Notes: generated by a model from the letters alone, not told the origin. Positions 1 through 8,567 are shown, numbered from the stretch's first letter. The stretch: DNA of 13,963 bases from Pelomonas sp046294815 (GCA_046294815.1 JBKBOJ010000073.1:1-13963); one strand, 5' to 3'. Numbers and translations: made by a program.

Positions 1-930
1 GGCGTCAGCCTGGCGCCGCGGGACGGGCAGGAGATCGAGGCCTTGTTCAAGCATGCCGACCTGGCGCTCTACGAGGCCAAGGGCGCGGGCCGCAACCGCA
101 TGGCGCTGTTTACGCCGGCCTTGCACGATGCGGCCCAGCGCCGCGCCCGGCTGGCCAGCGAACTGCGAGAGGCGCTGCGGCTGCAGCAGTTCAGCCTGGT
201 CTACCAGCCCATCCTGTCGCTGCGCGACCCGACCGCGATGCCGCGCAAGGCCGAGGCCTTGCTGCGCTGGCGACATCCACAGCTCGGCGAGGTCTGCCCG
301 GCGCAGTTCATCCCCATCGCCGAGGCCAGCGGCCTCATCGTGGACATCGGCGACTGGGTGTTTCGCACCGCCGCCGCGCAGGCCCGGGCCTGGCGCGCCG
401 CCGGGCATGCGGACTTTCAGATCAGCATCAACAAGTCGCCGGTGCAGTTCCGCAGCGAGCGCAGCCGTCGCGTGCGGCCGGACTGGGTCAAGCACCTGCA
501 AAGCCTTGGGCTGGCCGGCGATGGCCTGGCGATCGAGATCACCGAAGGCCTGCTGCTCGAGCGGGACGAGGCCGTGGCAGAGCGGCTGCGCACGCTGCGC
601 GCCGCTGGCCTGACCATCTCGCTGGACGACTTCGGCACCGGCTATTCGTCGCTGAGCTATCTGCAGCACCATGAGATCGACACGGTGAAGATAGACCGCA
701 GCTTTGTCGCCGGACTGGAGGGCGGGGGCAAGGCGCTGGCCCTGTGCCGGGCCATCGTGACCATGGCCCACGAGCTGGGCATGGGGGTCGTGGCCGAAGG
801 CGTGGAGACCGAGGCGCAGATGCGGGCACTGCAGGCCATGGGCTGCGACTGGGGGCAGGGGTGGTGGTTTGGGAAGGGTGTGCCGGCGGCGGCGTTTGAG
901 GAGCGGTGGTTTTCTGCCACCACGCGCTGA
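1..930 (+). CDS. GGDEF-EAL cyclic-di-GMP protein, 3' part only
   Basis: The reading frame is open from the first base, so the gene begins outside the window; 309 codons are visible. Residues 1-38 are the end of a GGDEF domain (FKHADLALYEAKGAGRN, the usual closing helix). Residues about 55-300 are an EAL phosphodiesterase domain, which by family knowledge hydrolyses cyclic di-GMP to pGpG. Metal and catalytic positions are all present: the EAL motif at residues 85-87, INKS, EITE, DDFGTGYSSL, the lysine of VKIDRSFV and the glutamate of AEGVET, so an active phosphodiesterase is likely. Whether the cyclase half works cannot be judged because its GGDEF motif lies outside. No membrane segment occurs in the visible part. 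The stop codon sits inside a strong hairpin. A second, different GGDEF-EAL protein lies at the other end of the window. Confidence 0.95.
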   Translation, partial: GVSLAPRDGQEIEALFKHADLALYEAKGAGRNRMALFTPALHDAAQRRARLASELREALRLQQFSLVYQPILSLRDPTAMPRKAEALLRWRHPQLGEVCPAQFIPIAEASGLIVDIGDWVFRTAAAQARAWRAAGHADFQISINKSPVQFRSERSRRVRPDWVKHLQSLGLAGDGLAIEITEGLLLERDEAVAERLRTLRAAGLTISLDDFGTGYSSLSYLQHHEIDTVKIDRSFVAGLEGGGKALALCRAIVTMAHELGMGVVAEGVETEAQMRALQAMGCDWGQGWWFGKGVPAAAFEERWFSATTR

Positions 931-955
931 AGCGCCCATCGAGGGCGCTTCAGCG
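925..955 (+). terminator. 13-bp perfect hairpin over the stop codon of the EAL gene
   Basis: Bases 925-937 and 943-955 are exact reverse complements (CGCTGAAGCGCCC and its partner) around the loop ATCGA. The TGA stop at 928-930 lies in the left arm. The position directly at the gene end suggests a transcription terminator, but only four G/A bases are visible before the run of N, so a following T-tract cannot be confirmed. Confidence 0.6.
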
Positions 956-959
956 GGGA

Positions 960-969
960 NNNNNNNNNN
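960..969. other. Assembly gap (10 N)
   Basis: Ten undetermined bases. The round number suggests a scaffolding placeholder, so the true distance is unknown. It begins five bases after a 13-bp perfect hairpin, a structure that can disturb sequencing or assembly. No gene is seen between the stop at 930 and the tRNA at 1091. Confidence 0.95.
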
Positions 970-1016
970 CCGCGACCCCGGCTTGGCGCGCAGCTCCAAG
1001 CCTTTCTCGTCCTCAC

Positions 1017-1037
1017 GCGAGGTCCACTGGACCTCGC
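1017..1037. repeat. 9-bp inverted repeat with 3-nt loop
   Basis: GCGAGGTCC (1017-1025) and GGACCTCGC (1029-1037) are exact reverse complements around ACT. There is no T-tract on either side. It lies just past the tRNA terminator on the minus strand and could be a second transcript-end structure or chance; no function is evident. Confidence 0.5.
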
Positions 1038-1056
1038 TTCCTGGACCCCAAACGCA

Positions 1057-1084
1057 AAAGGCCAGCACTTGCGTGCTGGCCTTT
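1057..1084 (-). terminator. Rho-independent terminator after tRNA-Leu
   Basis: AAAGGCCAGCAC (1057-1068) and GTGCTGGCCTTT (1073-1084) form a 12-bp perfect stem around a 4-nt loop. Read on the minus strand the stem ends in CCTTTTGCGTTT, a reasonable T-tract, seven bases beyond the tRNA 3' end. On the plus strand it is followed by CTTGTTT, so it may work in both directions. Confidence 0.85.
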
Positions 1085-1090
1085 CTTGTT

Positions 1091-1175
<85 letters not shown>

Positions 1176-1190
1176 TTTCAGGAGCCGCGC

Positions 1191-1219
1191 ACTATAACTC
1201 AGTTTTTGAGGCTTGCCGA
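1191..1219 (-). promoter_or_regulatory. sigma70-type promoter of tRNA-Leu
   Basis: On the minus strand TCGGCA (1214-1219; 4 of 6 match to TTGACA) is separated by 17 bases from TATAGT (1191-1196; 5 of 6 match to TATAAT). The start point would fall near 1184, about nine bases before the tRNA. The bases after the -10 box, GCGCGGC, form a GC-rich discriminator, which in stable-RNA promoters usually goes with stringent (ppGpp) control. The -35 box lies only ten bases past the stop of the aldehyde dehydrogenase gene. Confidence 0.65.
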
Positions 1220-1228
1220 TGAAGTCGC

Positions 1229-2749
<1,521 letters not shown>

Positions 2750-2754
2750 TCTGC

Positions 2755-3849
2755 TCAGGAGATGGACTCGACCTGGCGCGACTGTTGGTAGGCCGAGCCA
2801 AAGCGATTGGCCAGGAAGTCGGGCAGCGCCACCTGCTCTTGGCGGATGAAGCCCTGCTGCGGCAGCTTGCCCTGGCGGAACAGGTCCACCGCGGCGCAGA
2901 TGCCGGCGGCCGTTGTGATCTGGATGGCCGACAGCGGCTGGGCGCCGTCGCGCGTGGCGAAGATCTTGCGCGCGAAGACCTCCTGCAGCAGCACGCCGTT
3001 CTTTATGCCCGACACGGTCACGAACACGAGCACCACATCCTGCATGGTGGCCGGCATGCTCTTGCGCATGATGGACTTGAGGTTCTCCTGGTCGCTCTTG
3101 AGGCCCAGGTCGTCCAGCAGGAACTTCATCAGGTCGCGGTGGCCGGGGTAGCGCACCGTCTTGTAGTCCAGGTTGCGCACCTTGCCGGCCCAGGTCTCGC
3201 ACAGCGTGCCCAGCCCGCCGGAGGTGTTGAAGGCCTCGTACTCGGTGCCGTCCAGGCTGAAGTGCTCCAGGCCCTCCAGCGGCAGCGCGGCGATCATCTC
3301 GCCGTCGTGGATGGCCTCGCAGGGGTGGCAGTACTCGTTGATGAGGCCATCCACCGACCAGGTCAGGTTGTACTTCAACGCATTGGTCGGGAAGGCCGGC
3401 AGAGCGCCGACGCGCATCTGCACGTCGCGCACGCTGTCGAAGCCATTGGCCAGGTGGTGGGCCACGATGCCGATGAAGCCCGGCGCCAGGCCGCACTGCG
3501 GCATGAAGGCGGTGCGTGCGCCGTCGGCCATCTTCTTGATCGCCTTGGTGGCGGCCACGTCCTCGGTCAGGTCGAAGTAGTGGCAGCCACACTCCAGCGC
3601 CAGCTCGGCGGCCGTGATGGCCAGGTGGTAGGGCAGCGCGTTGACGACGGCATCCTTGCCGCGCAGCTGGGCGGCCAGCGCGGCGCGGTTGTCGCTGTCC
3701 ACCTCGGCGGTGGCAATGCCCTCGACCGCCAGCACCTTCAGGTAGGCGGGGTTCTTGTCCAGCACCGTGACCTGGTAGTCGCCGGTGGCATGCAGCAGGC
3801 GGGCGATGGTCTGGCCGATGTGGCCAGCGCCGAGGAGGGCGATCTTCAT
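2755..3849 (-). CDS. Saccharopine dehydrogenase-family enzyme, probable lysine 6-dehydrogenase
   Basis: A 364-residue NAD(P)-dependent oxidoreductase. The N-terminal Rossmann fold shows GAGHIG (7-12) and an acidic residue after strand 2 (Asp31). The saccharopine dehydrogenase C-terminal domain follows, with CGLAPGFI (119-126), YNLTWSVDGLINEY (160-173), AFNTSGG (206-212) and YKTVRYPGH (229-237). These blocks resemble, from memory, the single-domain lysine 6-dehydrogenase of Geobacillus as well as bacterial saccharopine dehydrogenases. Either product is 2-aminoadipate semialdehyde, the substrate of the next gene. No lysine-ketoglutarate reductase is present here, which favours direct lysine oxidation, though one could be encoded elsewhere. 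The start is supported by GGAG five bases upstream (3855-3858). It is divergent from an Lrp-type regulator. Confidence 0.88.
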   Translation of the reverse strand: MKIALLGAGHIGQTIARLLHATGDYQVTVLDKNPAYLKVLAVEGIATAEVDSDNRAALAAQLRGKDAVVNALPYHLAITAAELALECGCHYFDLTEDVAATKAIKKMADGARTAFMPQCGLAPGFIGIVAHHLANGFDSVRDVQMRVGALPAFPTNALKYNLTWSVDGLINEYCHPCEAIHDGEMIAALPLEGLEHFSLDGTEYEAFNTSGGLGTLCETWAGKVRNLDYKTVRYPGHRDLMKFLLDDLGLKSDQENLKSIMRKSMPATMQDVVLVFVTVSGIKNGVLLQEVFARKIFATRDGAQPLSAIQITTAAGICAAVDLFRQGKLPQQGFIRQEQVALPDFLANRFGSAYQQSRQVESIS

Positions 3850-3969
3850 GGGTGCTCCGTGCAGAGGTTGTCGTTGGACCTCACTGTAGGCAGAGCGGCT
3901 GACGAAAAAAAGCGATACATCGACGAAACGGATTGAGAATTCGACGTTTCGTCGCGACGATTGGTCGAT
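3850..3969. promoter_or_regulatory. Divergent control region with 10-bp inverted repeat (candidate Lrp-type operator)
   Basis: These 120 bases separate the lysine genes from the regulator. CGACGAAACG (3921-3930) and CGTTTCGTCG (3945-3954) are perfect reverse complements around a 14-nt AT-richer spacer. GACGAAA occurs again at 3901-3907, 21 bases (two helix turns) from the copy at 3922. GTCGCGAC (3951-3958) is a palindrome. TTGAGA (3933-3938, 5 of 6 match to a -35 box) lies in the spacer, with a poor -10 candidate at 3956-3961 for the regulator. On the minus strand TACAGT (plus 3882-3887) is a weak -10 candidate for the lysine genes. Binding by the neighbouring regulator is inference. Confidence 0.55.
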
Positions 3970-4434
3970 ATGGACAAATCAAGGGCAAACCCGAAGGTGG
4001 CACCCGACGAGCTCGACCGCCGCCTGATCCTGCTGCTGCAAGCCAACGCCCGCGAGAGCACGGCCCTGCTCGCCCGCAAGCTGGGCGTGGCGCGCACCAC
4101 CGTCGTCGCGCGGCTGGCGCGGCTGGAGGCCAGCGGCCGCATCGTCGGCTACACGGCGCGACTGGGCGGTGACGAGGCCGGCCGCAGCGTGCAGGCCTTC
4201 GTGGGCATTACCGTGAGCCCCAAGGCGGGCCGCGAGGTGGTGAAGCGCCTGGCAGAACTGCCCGAGCTGCGCCAGCTCGCCAGCGTCAGCGGTGAATTCG
4301 ATTACATGGCGCTGCTGCGCGCCGACACTACGGCCCGGCTGGACGCGCTGCTGGACGAGATCGGCGACATCGACGGCGTGCTGCGCACGAACAGCTCGGT
4401 GGTGCTGGCGCTGCGCGTCGACCGACAGACTTGA
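3970..4434 (+). CDS. Lrp/AsnC-family transcriptional regulator
   Basis: A 154-residue DNA-binding protein of the usual Lrp/AsnC length. Residues about 14-62 form the winged helix-turn-helix, opening with LDRRLILLLQANAR and including the recognition part LARKLGVARTTVVARLARLEASG. Residues about 75-150 are the RAM/effector domain, with the characteristic SGEFDY turn at 107-112. Such proteins form octamers and sense amino acids; its position opposite the lysine-degrading genes suggests control of that operon in response to lysine or a pathway intermediate (inference). ATG 3970 is chosen because the domain begins about 15 residues later; a TTG at 3961 would add three residues. No Shine-Dalgarno sequence is seen before either. 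An inverted repeat in the upstream region could also serve autoregulation. Confidence 0.92.
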   Translation: MDKSRANPKVAPDELDRRLILLLQANARESTALLARKLGVARTTVVARLARLEASGRIVGYTARLGGDEAGRSVQAFVGITVSPKAGREVVKRLAELPELRQLASVSGEFDYMALLRADTTARLDALLDEIGDIDGVLRTNSSVVLALRVDRQT

Positions 4435-4452
4435 ACCTTCACGGAGATCACG

Positions 4453-5025
4453 ATGACCTGGTTGGCCCTCGGCCTCGCCCTCTTCCTCGGCATCCACCTG
4501 ACCCGCGCCATGCTGCCGCGCTGGCGCGACGCCGGCATCGCCCGCCTGGGCACCAACGGCTGGAAGGGGCTTTACACGCTGGTCTCGCTGATCGGCTTCG
4601 GGCTGATCCTGTGGGGCTATGCGCAGGCACGGCTGACACCCGTCGTGCTGTGGCCGGCCATCCGCGGCATGAACCACCTGGCCGCGCTGCTGATGCTGAT
4701 GGCCATGGTGCTGCTGGCCGCGGCCTATGTGCCGCGCAACCACTTCAAGGCCCGGCTGCAGCATCCGATGACGCTGTCGGTCAAGGTCTGGGCCTTTGCC
4801 CACCTGATCGCCAACAACACGCTGGCCGATCTGATGCTGTTCGGCAGCTTCCTGGTCTGGTCGGTCATCGTCTTCCGCGCGGCGCGCCGCCGGCCCGCGC
4901 CGGCGCTGGCCGCGCCTACCGCTGCGGGCACGGCGGCCACCGTCGTGGTGGGTCTGGCGCTGTGGGCGGCCTTCGCCTTCTGGGTGCACGCGGCCTGGCT
5001 GGGCGTCGCGCCGCTGGGGCGCTGA
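4453..5025 (+). CDS. NnrU-family integral membrane protein
   Basis: A 190-residue inner-membrane protein with about five hydrophobic segments (roughly residues 3-20, 40-58, 72-93, 113-141 and 162-185). Recognition as NnrU rests on the overall layout and on the conserved centre PRNHFKARLQHPMTLSVKVW followed by AHLIANNTLADLMLFGSFL. NnrU proteins were named from nitric-oxide/nitrite reduction clusters, but most relatives, as here, stand away from denitrification genes and their role is unknown. The ATG at 4453 has GGAG six bases upstream (4443-4446) and lies 18 bases after the regulator stop, so the two are probably co-transcribed. A link to lysine breakdown is not evident. Confidence 0.88.
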   Translation: MTWLALGLALFLGIHLTRAMLPRWRDAGIARLGTNGWKGLYTLVSLIGFGLILWGYAQARLTPVVLWPAIRGMNHLAALLMLMAMVLLAAAYVPRNHFKARLQHPMTLSVKVWAFAHLIANNTLADLMLFGSFLVWSVIVFRAARRRPAPALAAPTAAGTAATVVVGLALWAAFAFWVHAAWLGVAPLGR

Positions 5026-5032
5026 CACGCAC

Positions 5033-5188
5033 GGTCACCGCGTCGAGGCCAAGCTCCAACCCGGCAAGCTGGCGTCCATCGCTCTCGTGAAGCGCTGCGG
5101 CGTCCAGCCCGAAGGCCATGCGGCAACGTACCTCGAGATTGGCGGACGCTGGCGCGTCGGCCAGCGTCGGGCGCTGCTCAAGACCTGA
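5033..5188 (+). pseudogene. Coding-like remnant without a start codon, function unknown
   Basis: Between the NnrU stop and the convergent reductase gene, one plus-strand frame reads 51 protein-like codons to a TGA at 5186-5188 (beginning GHRVEAKLQPGKLASIALVK). About 42 of the 51 codons end in G or C, as in the true genes around it, and the amino-acid mix is balanced rather than the Arg/Pro/Ala-rich mix of shadow frames. The frame has no ATG, GTG or TTG start and runs back into the NnrU gene out of phase, so it looks like the 3' remnant of a lost gene. The last 11 bases overlap the convergent gene end. I recognise no family. Confidence 0.35.
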
Positions 5189-6155
5189 CGCGGCACGCGT
5201 CCATCAGTCGCGTCAGGCCCAGCAGCGCATCGAGCATGGGCGTCGCGATGCCCAACTGCTGCGCCAGCTCGCGCGGCGCGGCCAACAGTGCCGCGGTCTC
5301 GATGGGCCGGCCGGCCTCGATGTCCTGCAGCATCGAGGTCTTGAACGCGCCCAGGCTGCGCGTGATCGCGTGGCGCTCCTGCGGCGTCTGCTCGATGGCG
5401 CAGCCCACGGCCGCGCCGATCAGCGCGGCCTCGCGCATGATGGCCGTCGTGAACTCGAGCACCAGTTCATCGGCCAGGATGCGGTCGGTGGTCGCGCGGG
5501 TCAGCGCCGAGACCGGGTTGGTCGTCATATTGCCCCACAGCTTGTAGAAGACCTCGCGCTGGATGCTGTCGACCGCCCGCGCGCCGAAGCCGGCCCGGGT
5601 CAGCATTGCGGCCAGCTCGTCGACGTCGGCACTGCTGCCACCCAGCGCCTCGCCGATCAGCAGGCCGTTGCCCATCACATGGCGCACATGACCGGGTCGC
5701 TCGACGCAGCAGCTCGCATGCACGACGCAGCCGATGACGCGCTGCGCCGGCAGCAGCGCCGCGATGCGGCCGCCGGGGTCCACGCTGTGCAGCGCAAGAC
5801 CCGGCACCGGCAGGCCGGCCGTGAACCACCAGGGCAGGCCGTTCAGCGCCGTCAGCACACGCGTGCGCGGCCCGCATAGCGCCGCAACCTGAGCCGCCAC
5901 GCCGGCCACGGCAGGCCCCTTGACGGCCAGGATGACCAGGTCTTGCGGGCCCAGCTCGGCCGGGTCTGCGGCCACGCGCAGCGGCACGCGGGTCGTGGCG
6001 CCTGTGCTGCTGAGCGCGATGCCGTGTTCGCGCACGGCGGCCAAGGTTGCGCCGCGCGCCAGCGCGCTGACGTTCAGCCCGTCGACCCGCGCCAGCTGCG
6101 CGGCGAGCCAGCCTCCGATGGCCCCCAGGCCCACGATGCAGACGTCCTTCATCAT
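5178..6155 (-). CDS. Ketopantoate reductase-family (2-dehydropantoate 2-reductase) oxidoreductase
   Basis: A 325-residue ApbA/PanE-type enzyme; the founding family member reduces 2-dehydropantoate to pantoate with NADPH in coenzyme A synthesis. The N-terminal Rossmann fold shows GLGAIGG (9-15). The C-terminal helical domain carries the family's catalytic lysine as Lys205 in KLWGNMTTNP, with Asn209 and Asn213, and the substrate-binding SMLQDIEAGRPIE (274-286). Length and domain order are normal. Many beta-proteobacteria have several such paralogues acting on other 2-oxo acids, and no pantothenate genes lie nearby, so the substrate stays open and I give no symbol. Start ATG 6155 or the adjacent ATG 6152; no clear ribosome binding site is visible. 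It is divergent from the protease-hydrolase gene. Confidence 0.88.
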   Translation of the reverse strand: MMKDVCIVGLGAIGGWLAAQLARVDGLNVSALARGATLAAVREHGIALSSTGATTRVPLRVAADPAELGPQDLVILAVKGPAVAGVAAQVAALCGPRTRVLTALNGLPWWFTAGLPVPGLALHSVDPGGRIAALLPAQRVIGCVVHASCCVERPGHVRHVMGNGLLIGEALGGSSADVDELAAMLTRAGFGARAVDSIQREVFYKLWGNMTTNPVSALTRATTDRILADELVLEFTTAIMREAALIGAAVGCAIEQTPQERHAITRSLGAFKTSMLQDIEAGRPIETAALLAAPRELAQQLGIATPMLDALLGLTRLMDACRVRS

Positions 6156-6181
6156 AGGGATCAGTCTCGCACGCAGGCTTG

Positions 6182-6226
6182 CCCCCCCCTGGGGTGGCGG
6201 CCATGATGGCCCGACACCCCGAGGAG
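6182..6226 (+). promoter_or_regulatory. C8 tract, hairpin and Shine-Dalgarno before the protease-hydrolase gene
   Basis: Eight C bases (6182-6189) are followed by an imperfect hairpin at 6191-6220: outer arms GGGGTG/CACCCC, inner arms GGCCA (6199-6203) and TGGCC (6207-6211) with loop TGA. The Shine-Dalgarno GAGGAG (6221-6226) directly abuts it, six bases before ATG 6233. If transcribed, the structure could limit ribosome access. Two in-frame ATGs (6203, 6206) fall inside the hairpin and lack a Shine-Dalgarno. Confidence 0.4.
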
Positions 6227-6232
6227 ACGCCC

Positions 6233-8461
6233 ATGGCCACCAAGACCCCCAAGCCGGATGCGAAAACTGCCGCCAAGAAGAGCCCCGCCAACGCTGTACC
6301 CACGCCCAAGCTCGACGCCCGCCCCGACCGCCTGGACCTGCGCGACCTGGTCTACCGCGCGCCGCTGCGCTCGCTGCCCGCGCGCTGGCCGCAGGACGCC
6401 GACCTCAAGCGCCTGCTGCCCGCCTACGTCAAGGCCGGCCGCATCCTCAATCAGGGCAATGAAGGTGCCTGCACCGGCTTCGGCCTGGCCTGCGTGACCA
6501 ACTACCTCTACTGGCTGCGCCACCTGCAGACGCCGGGCAGCAAGCCGCCCGCACTGGTCAGCCCGCGCATGTTCTACGAGCTGGCCAAGCTCTACGACGA
6601 ATGGCCGGGCCAGGACTACGAGGGCTCGTCCTGCCGCGGCGCGCTCAAGGGCTGGCACAAGCACGGCGTCTGCGCCGAGACGCTGTGGCCCTACCCGCTG
6701 GACCGCGACGGCAACGGCAAGTTCGTGCGGCCGCTGCCCGGCTGGGACGAAGACGCCACCAGCCGCACACTGGGCGTTTACTACCGCGTCGACAAGAAGA
6801 GCGTGGTGGACATGCAAGCCGCCATCTACGAGATCGGCGCGGTCTACGTTTCGGCCAACGTGCACGACGGCTGGTCACTGGACGCCTCACCCATGCCGAC
6901 CAGCCACGACAAGCTGCCACGCATAGCCGCCATGACGCAGCGCAGAGGTGGCCACGCATTCGCGCTGGTGGGCTTCAACGAGCGCGGCTTCGTCGTGCAG
7001 AACAGCTGGGGCACAGGCTGGGGTGCCAGCGGCTTTGTCGTGCTGCCCTACGAAGACTGGGTCAGCAACGCCACCGACGCCTGGGCCGTCGCGCTGGGCG
7101 TGCCCCAGGACCTGTCGGACCTGCGCACGCGGCGCCCGTCCGGCGGCGGCGCGGCCAAGGCGGCACCCGCAGCCAGCGGCTTTCGCGTGATGGCCGGCCG
7201 CGGCCTGTCCGACGTAGGCGCCACGCTCAGCCAGGGCGACAACCCGCGCGACGACCCCTGGCCCGTCAACCACGCCTTCGACCACAAGCCCTACCAGCCG
7301 CTGCGCACCGACGCCGCCTACACGCACACGCTGGTCTCGGGCAATGACGGCCAGCTGATGGCCACCGACTTCACCCGCGACCGCGGCGATCGCCTAGGCC
7401 TGGCGCGCGAGCTGGTCGTGCAACGGCCGCTGGCCTGGTTCAAGGCCGGCAAGGCCAAGACGGTGCGGCTGGCCTTGTACGCGCATGGCGGGCTGAACTC
7501 CGAGGCCGCGTCGGTGCAGCGCATCCGCGTGCTGGCGCCCTACTTCCTGGCCAACGACATCTACCCCTTGTTCTTCACCTGGAAGACCGGCCCAGGCGAG
7601 ACGCTGAAGTTCATGCTGGAAGACCTCAAGCACCGCATCCTGGACGGCAGCGACCGCAGCGAGGGCTGGCTGGACCGGCTGCGTGAGGCCGCCTCCGAGG
7701 CCAAGGACCGCAGCATCGAGGCCGTATGCCGGCAGTTCGCGCGCGGCATCTGGAGCGAGATGCGCGAGAACGCCGCCGGCGGCGCCACGCCGGACCACGC
7801 GCTGGACCTGGCCGCCCGCATGCTGCGCGAACTGCGCGACGCGCTGGCCAAGAACGGCCAGACACTGGAGTTGCACCTGGTGGGCCATTCGGCCGGCTCC
7901 ATTCTGCTGGGCCACTTGCTGGGCCGCCTGGGCGGCCCCCAGCCGCTGCCGGTGAGCAGCTGCGAGCTGTACGCGGCGGCCTGCTCCAGCGCCTTCGCCG
8001 TGCAGCACTACGGCGCGGCCCAGCAGGCCGGCGTGCTGCCACTGGAGCGGCTGCACCTGCATGTGCTGACCGATGCCAACGAACGCGCCGACGGCCTGCC
8101 CAGCGCCGAGCGCGACATCTACGGCAAGAGCCTGCTCTACCTCGTGTCGCGTGCGCTGGACGACATCCGCAAGCAGCCGCTGCTGGGCATGGAGCGCGCG
8201 CTGGTCAAGCCCGAGGCCCACTGGCCGGCCGACCAATGGGCTGACAGCGCCCTGGCCGACATCGCCGCCTGGCGCAAGCTGTGGCCCGGCGGCGCGCTGC
8301 TGCATCGTGTCGACAGCCCCAAGGTGCGCACCACCAAGACCGGCGACCAGATCGCCGCCAGCCACGGCAGCTTCGACAACAACATCGAGGTGCTGACCGG
8401 CACGCTGGAGCGCATCCGCGGCCAGGGCCTCGTGGCACCGATGGAATGGCTGGACTATTAG
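6233..8461 (+). CDS. Fusion of papain-like C1 cysteine protease and serine alpha/beta-hydrolase
   Basis: A 742-residue two-enzyme protein. Residues about 30-295 form a papain-fold (C1) protease: Gln74 (oxyanion hole) and Cys80 (nucleophile) in NQGNEGACTGF, His241 in GGHAFALVGF, and Asn257 in QNSWGTGWG. A Gly/Ala/Pro-rich linker (301-316) leads to a segment of unclear fold, then an alpha/beta-hydrolase (about 405-742) with the oxyanion-type YAHGG (416-420), nucleophile Ser553 in GHSAGS, and probable triad partners Asp614 (VLTDAN) and His711 (SHGSFDNN). A charged helical insertion (about 455-545) precedes the serine. There is no signal peptide, membrane segment or inhibitory prodomain; the first 30 residues are a Lys/Ala/Pro-rich tail, so a cytoplasmic or specially exported protein is likely. 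ATG 6233 is chosen for its Shine-Dalgarno; in-frame upstream ATGs lack one. Substrates are unknown, and I recognise no characterised protein of this design. Confidence 0.85.
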   Translation: MATKTPKPDAKTAAKKSPANAVPTPKLDARPDRLDLRDLVYRAPLRSLPARWPQDADLKRLLPAYVKAGRILNQGNEGACTGFGLACVTNYLYWLRHLQTPGSKPPALVSPRMFYELAKLYDEWPGQDYEGSSCRGALKGWHKHGVCAETLWPYPLDRDGNGKFVRPLPGWDEDATSRTLGVYYRVDKKSVVDMQAAIYEIGAVYVSANVHDGWSLDASPMPTSHDKLPRIAAMTQRRGGHAFALVGFNERGFVVQNSWGTGWGASGFVVLPYEDWVSNATDAWAVALGVPQDLSDLRTRRPSGGGAAKAAPAASGFRVMAGRGLSDVGATLSQGDNPRDDPWPVNHAFDHKPYQPLRTDAAYTHTLVSGNDGQLMATDFTRDRGDRLGLARELVVQRPLAWFKAGKAKTVRLALYAHGGLNSEAASVQRIRVLAPYFLANDIYPLFFTWKTGPGETLKFMLEDLKHRILDGSDRSEGWLDRLREAASEAKDRSIEAVCRQFARGIWSEMRENAAGGATPDHALDLAARMLRELRDALAKNGQTLELHLVGHSAGSILLGHLLGRLGGPQPLPVSSCELYAAACSSAFAVQHYGAAQQAGVLPLERLHLHVLTDANERADGLPSAERDIYGKSLLYLVSRALDDIRKQPLLGMERALVKPEAHWPADQWADSALADIAAWRKLWPGGALLHRVDSPKVRTTKTGDQIAASHGSFDNNIEVLTGTLERIRGQGLVAPMEWLDY

Positions 8462-8470
8462 CCCAGCCCC

Positions 8471-8529
8471 GGCGCGCTTCGCGCCGCCGTCGAGGGAGCT
8501 TCGTCAGCGGCCTGGCAAAGCCAGTCCGC
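8471..8529 (+). repeat. Two small hairpins between the protease-hydrolase and gloA genes
   Basis: GGCGCG/CGCGCC (8471-8485, loop CTT) and GCGG-C-CTGGC/GCCAG-T-CCGC (8507-8529, loop AAA, one mismatch) follow the protease-hydrolase stop. Neither has a T-tract, so they are weak terminator candidates at best. Nothing else is seen in the 106-base gap. Confidence 0.35.
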
Positions 8530-8567
8530 GGCGCACGGGGATGGGCCGCGAGGGAGAATCGACGGCC

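Noticed and set aside
1017..1037. Hairpin as a second terminator of the tRNA transcript
   Set aside because: There is no T-tract on either strand and a good terminator already lies nearer the tRNA; kept only as a repeat.
2750..3592. N-terminal 280-residue extension of the aldehyde dehydrogenase frame
   Set aside because: It is the out-of-frame shadow of the saccharopine/lysine dehydrogenase gene; the ALDH fold begins near base 2740.
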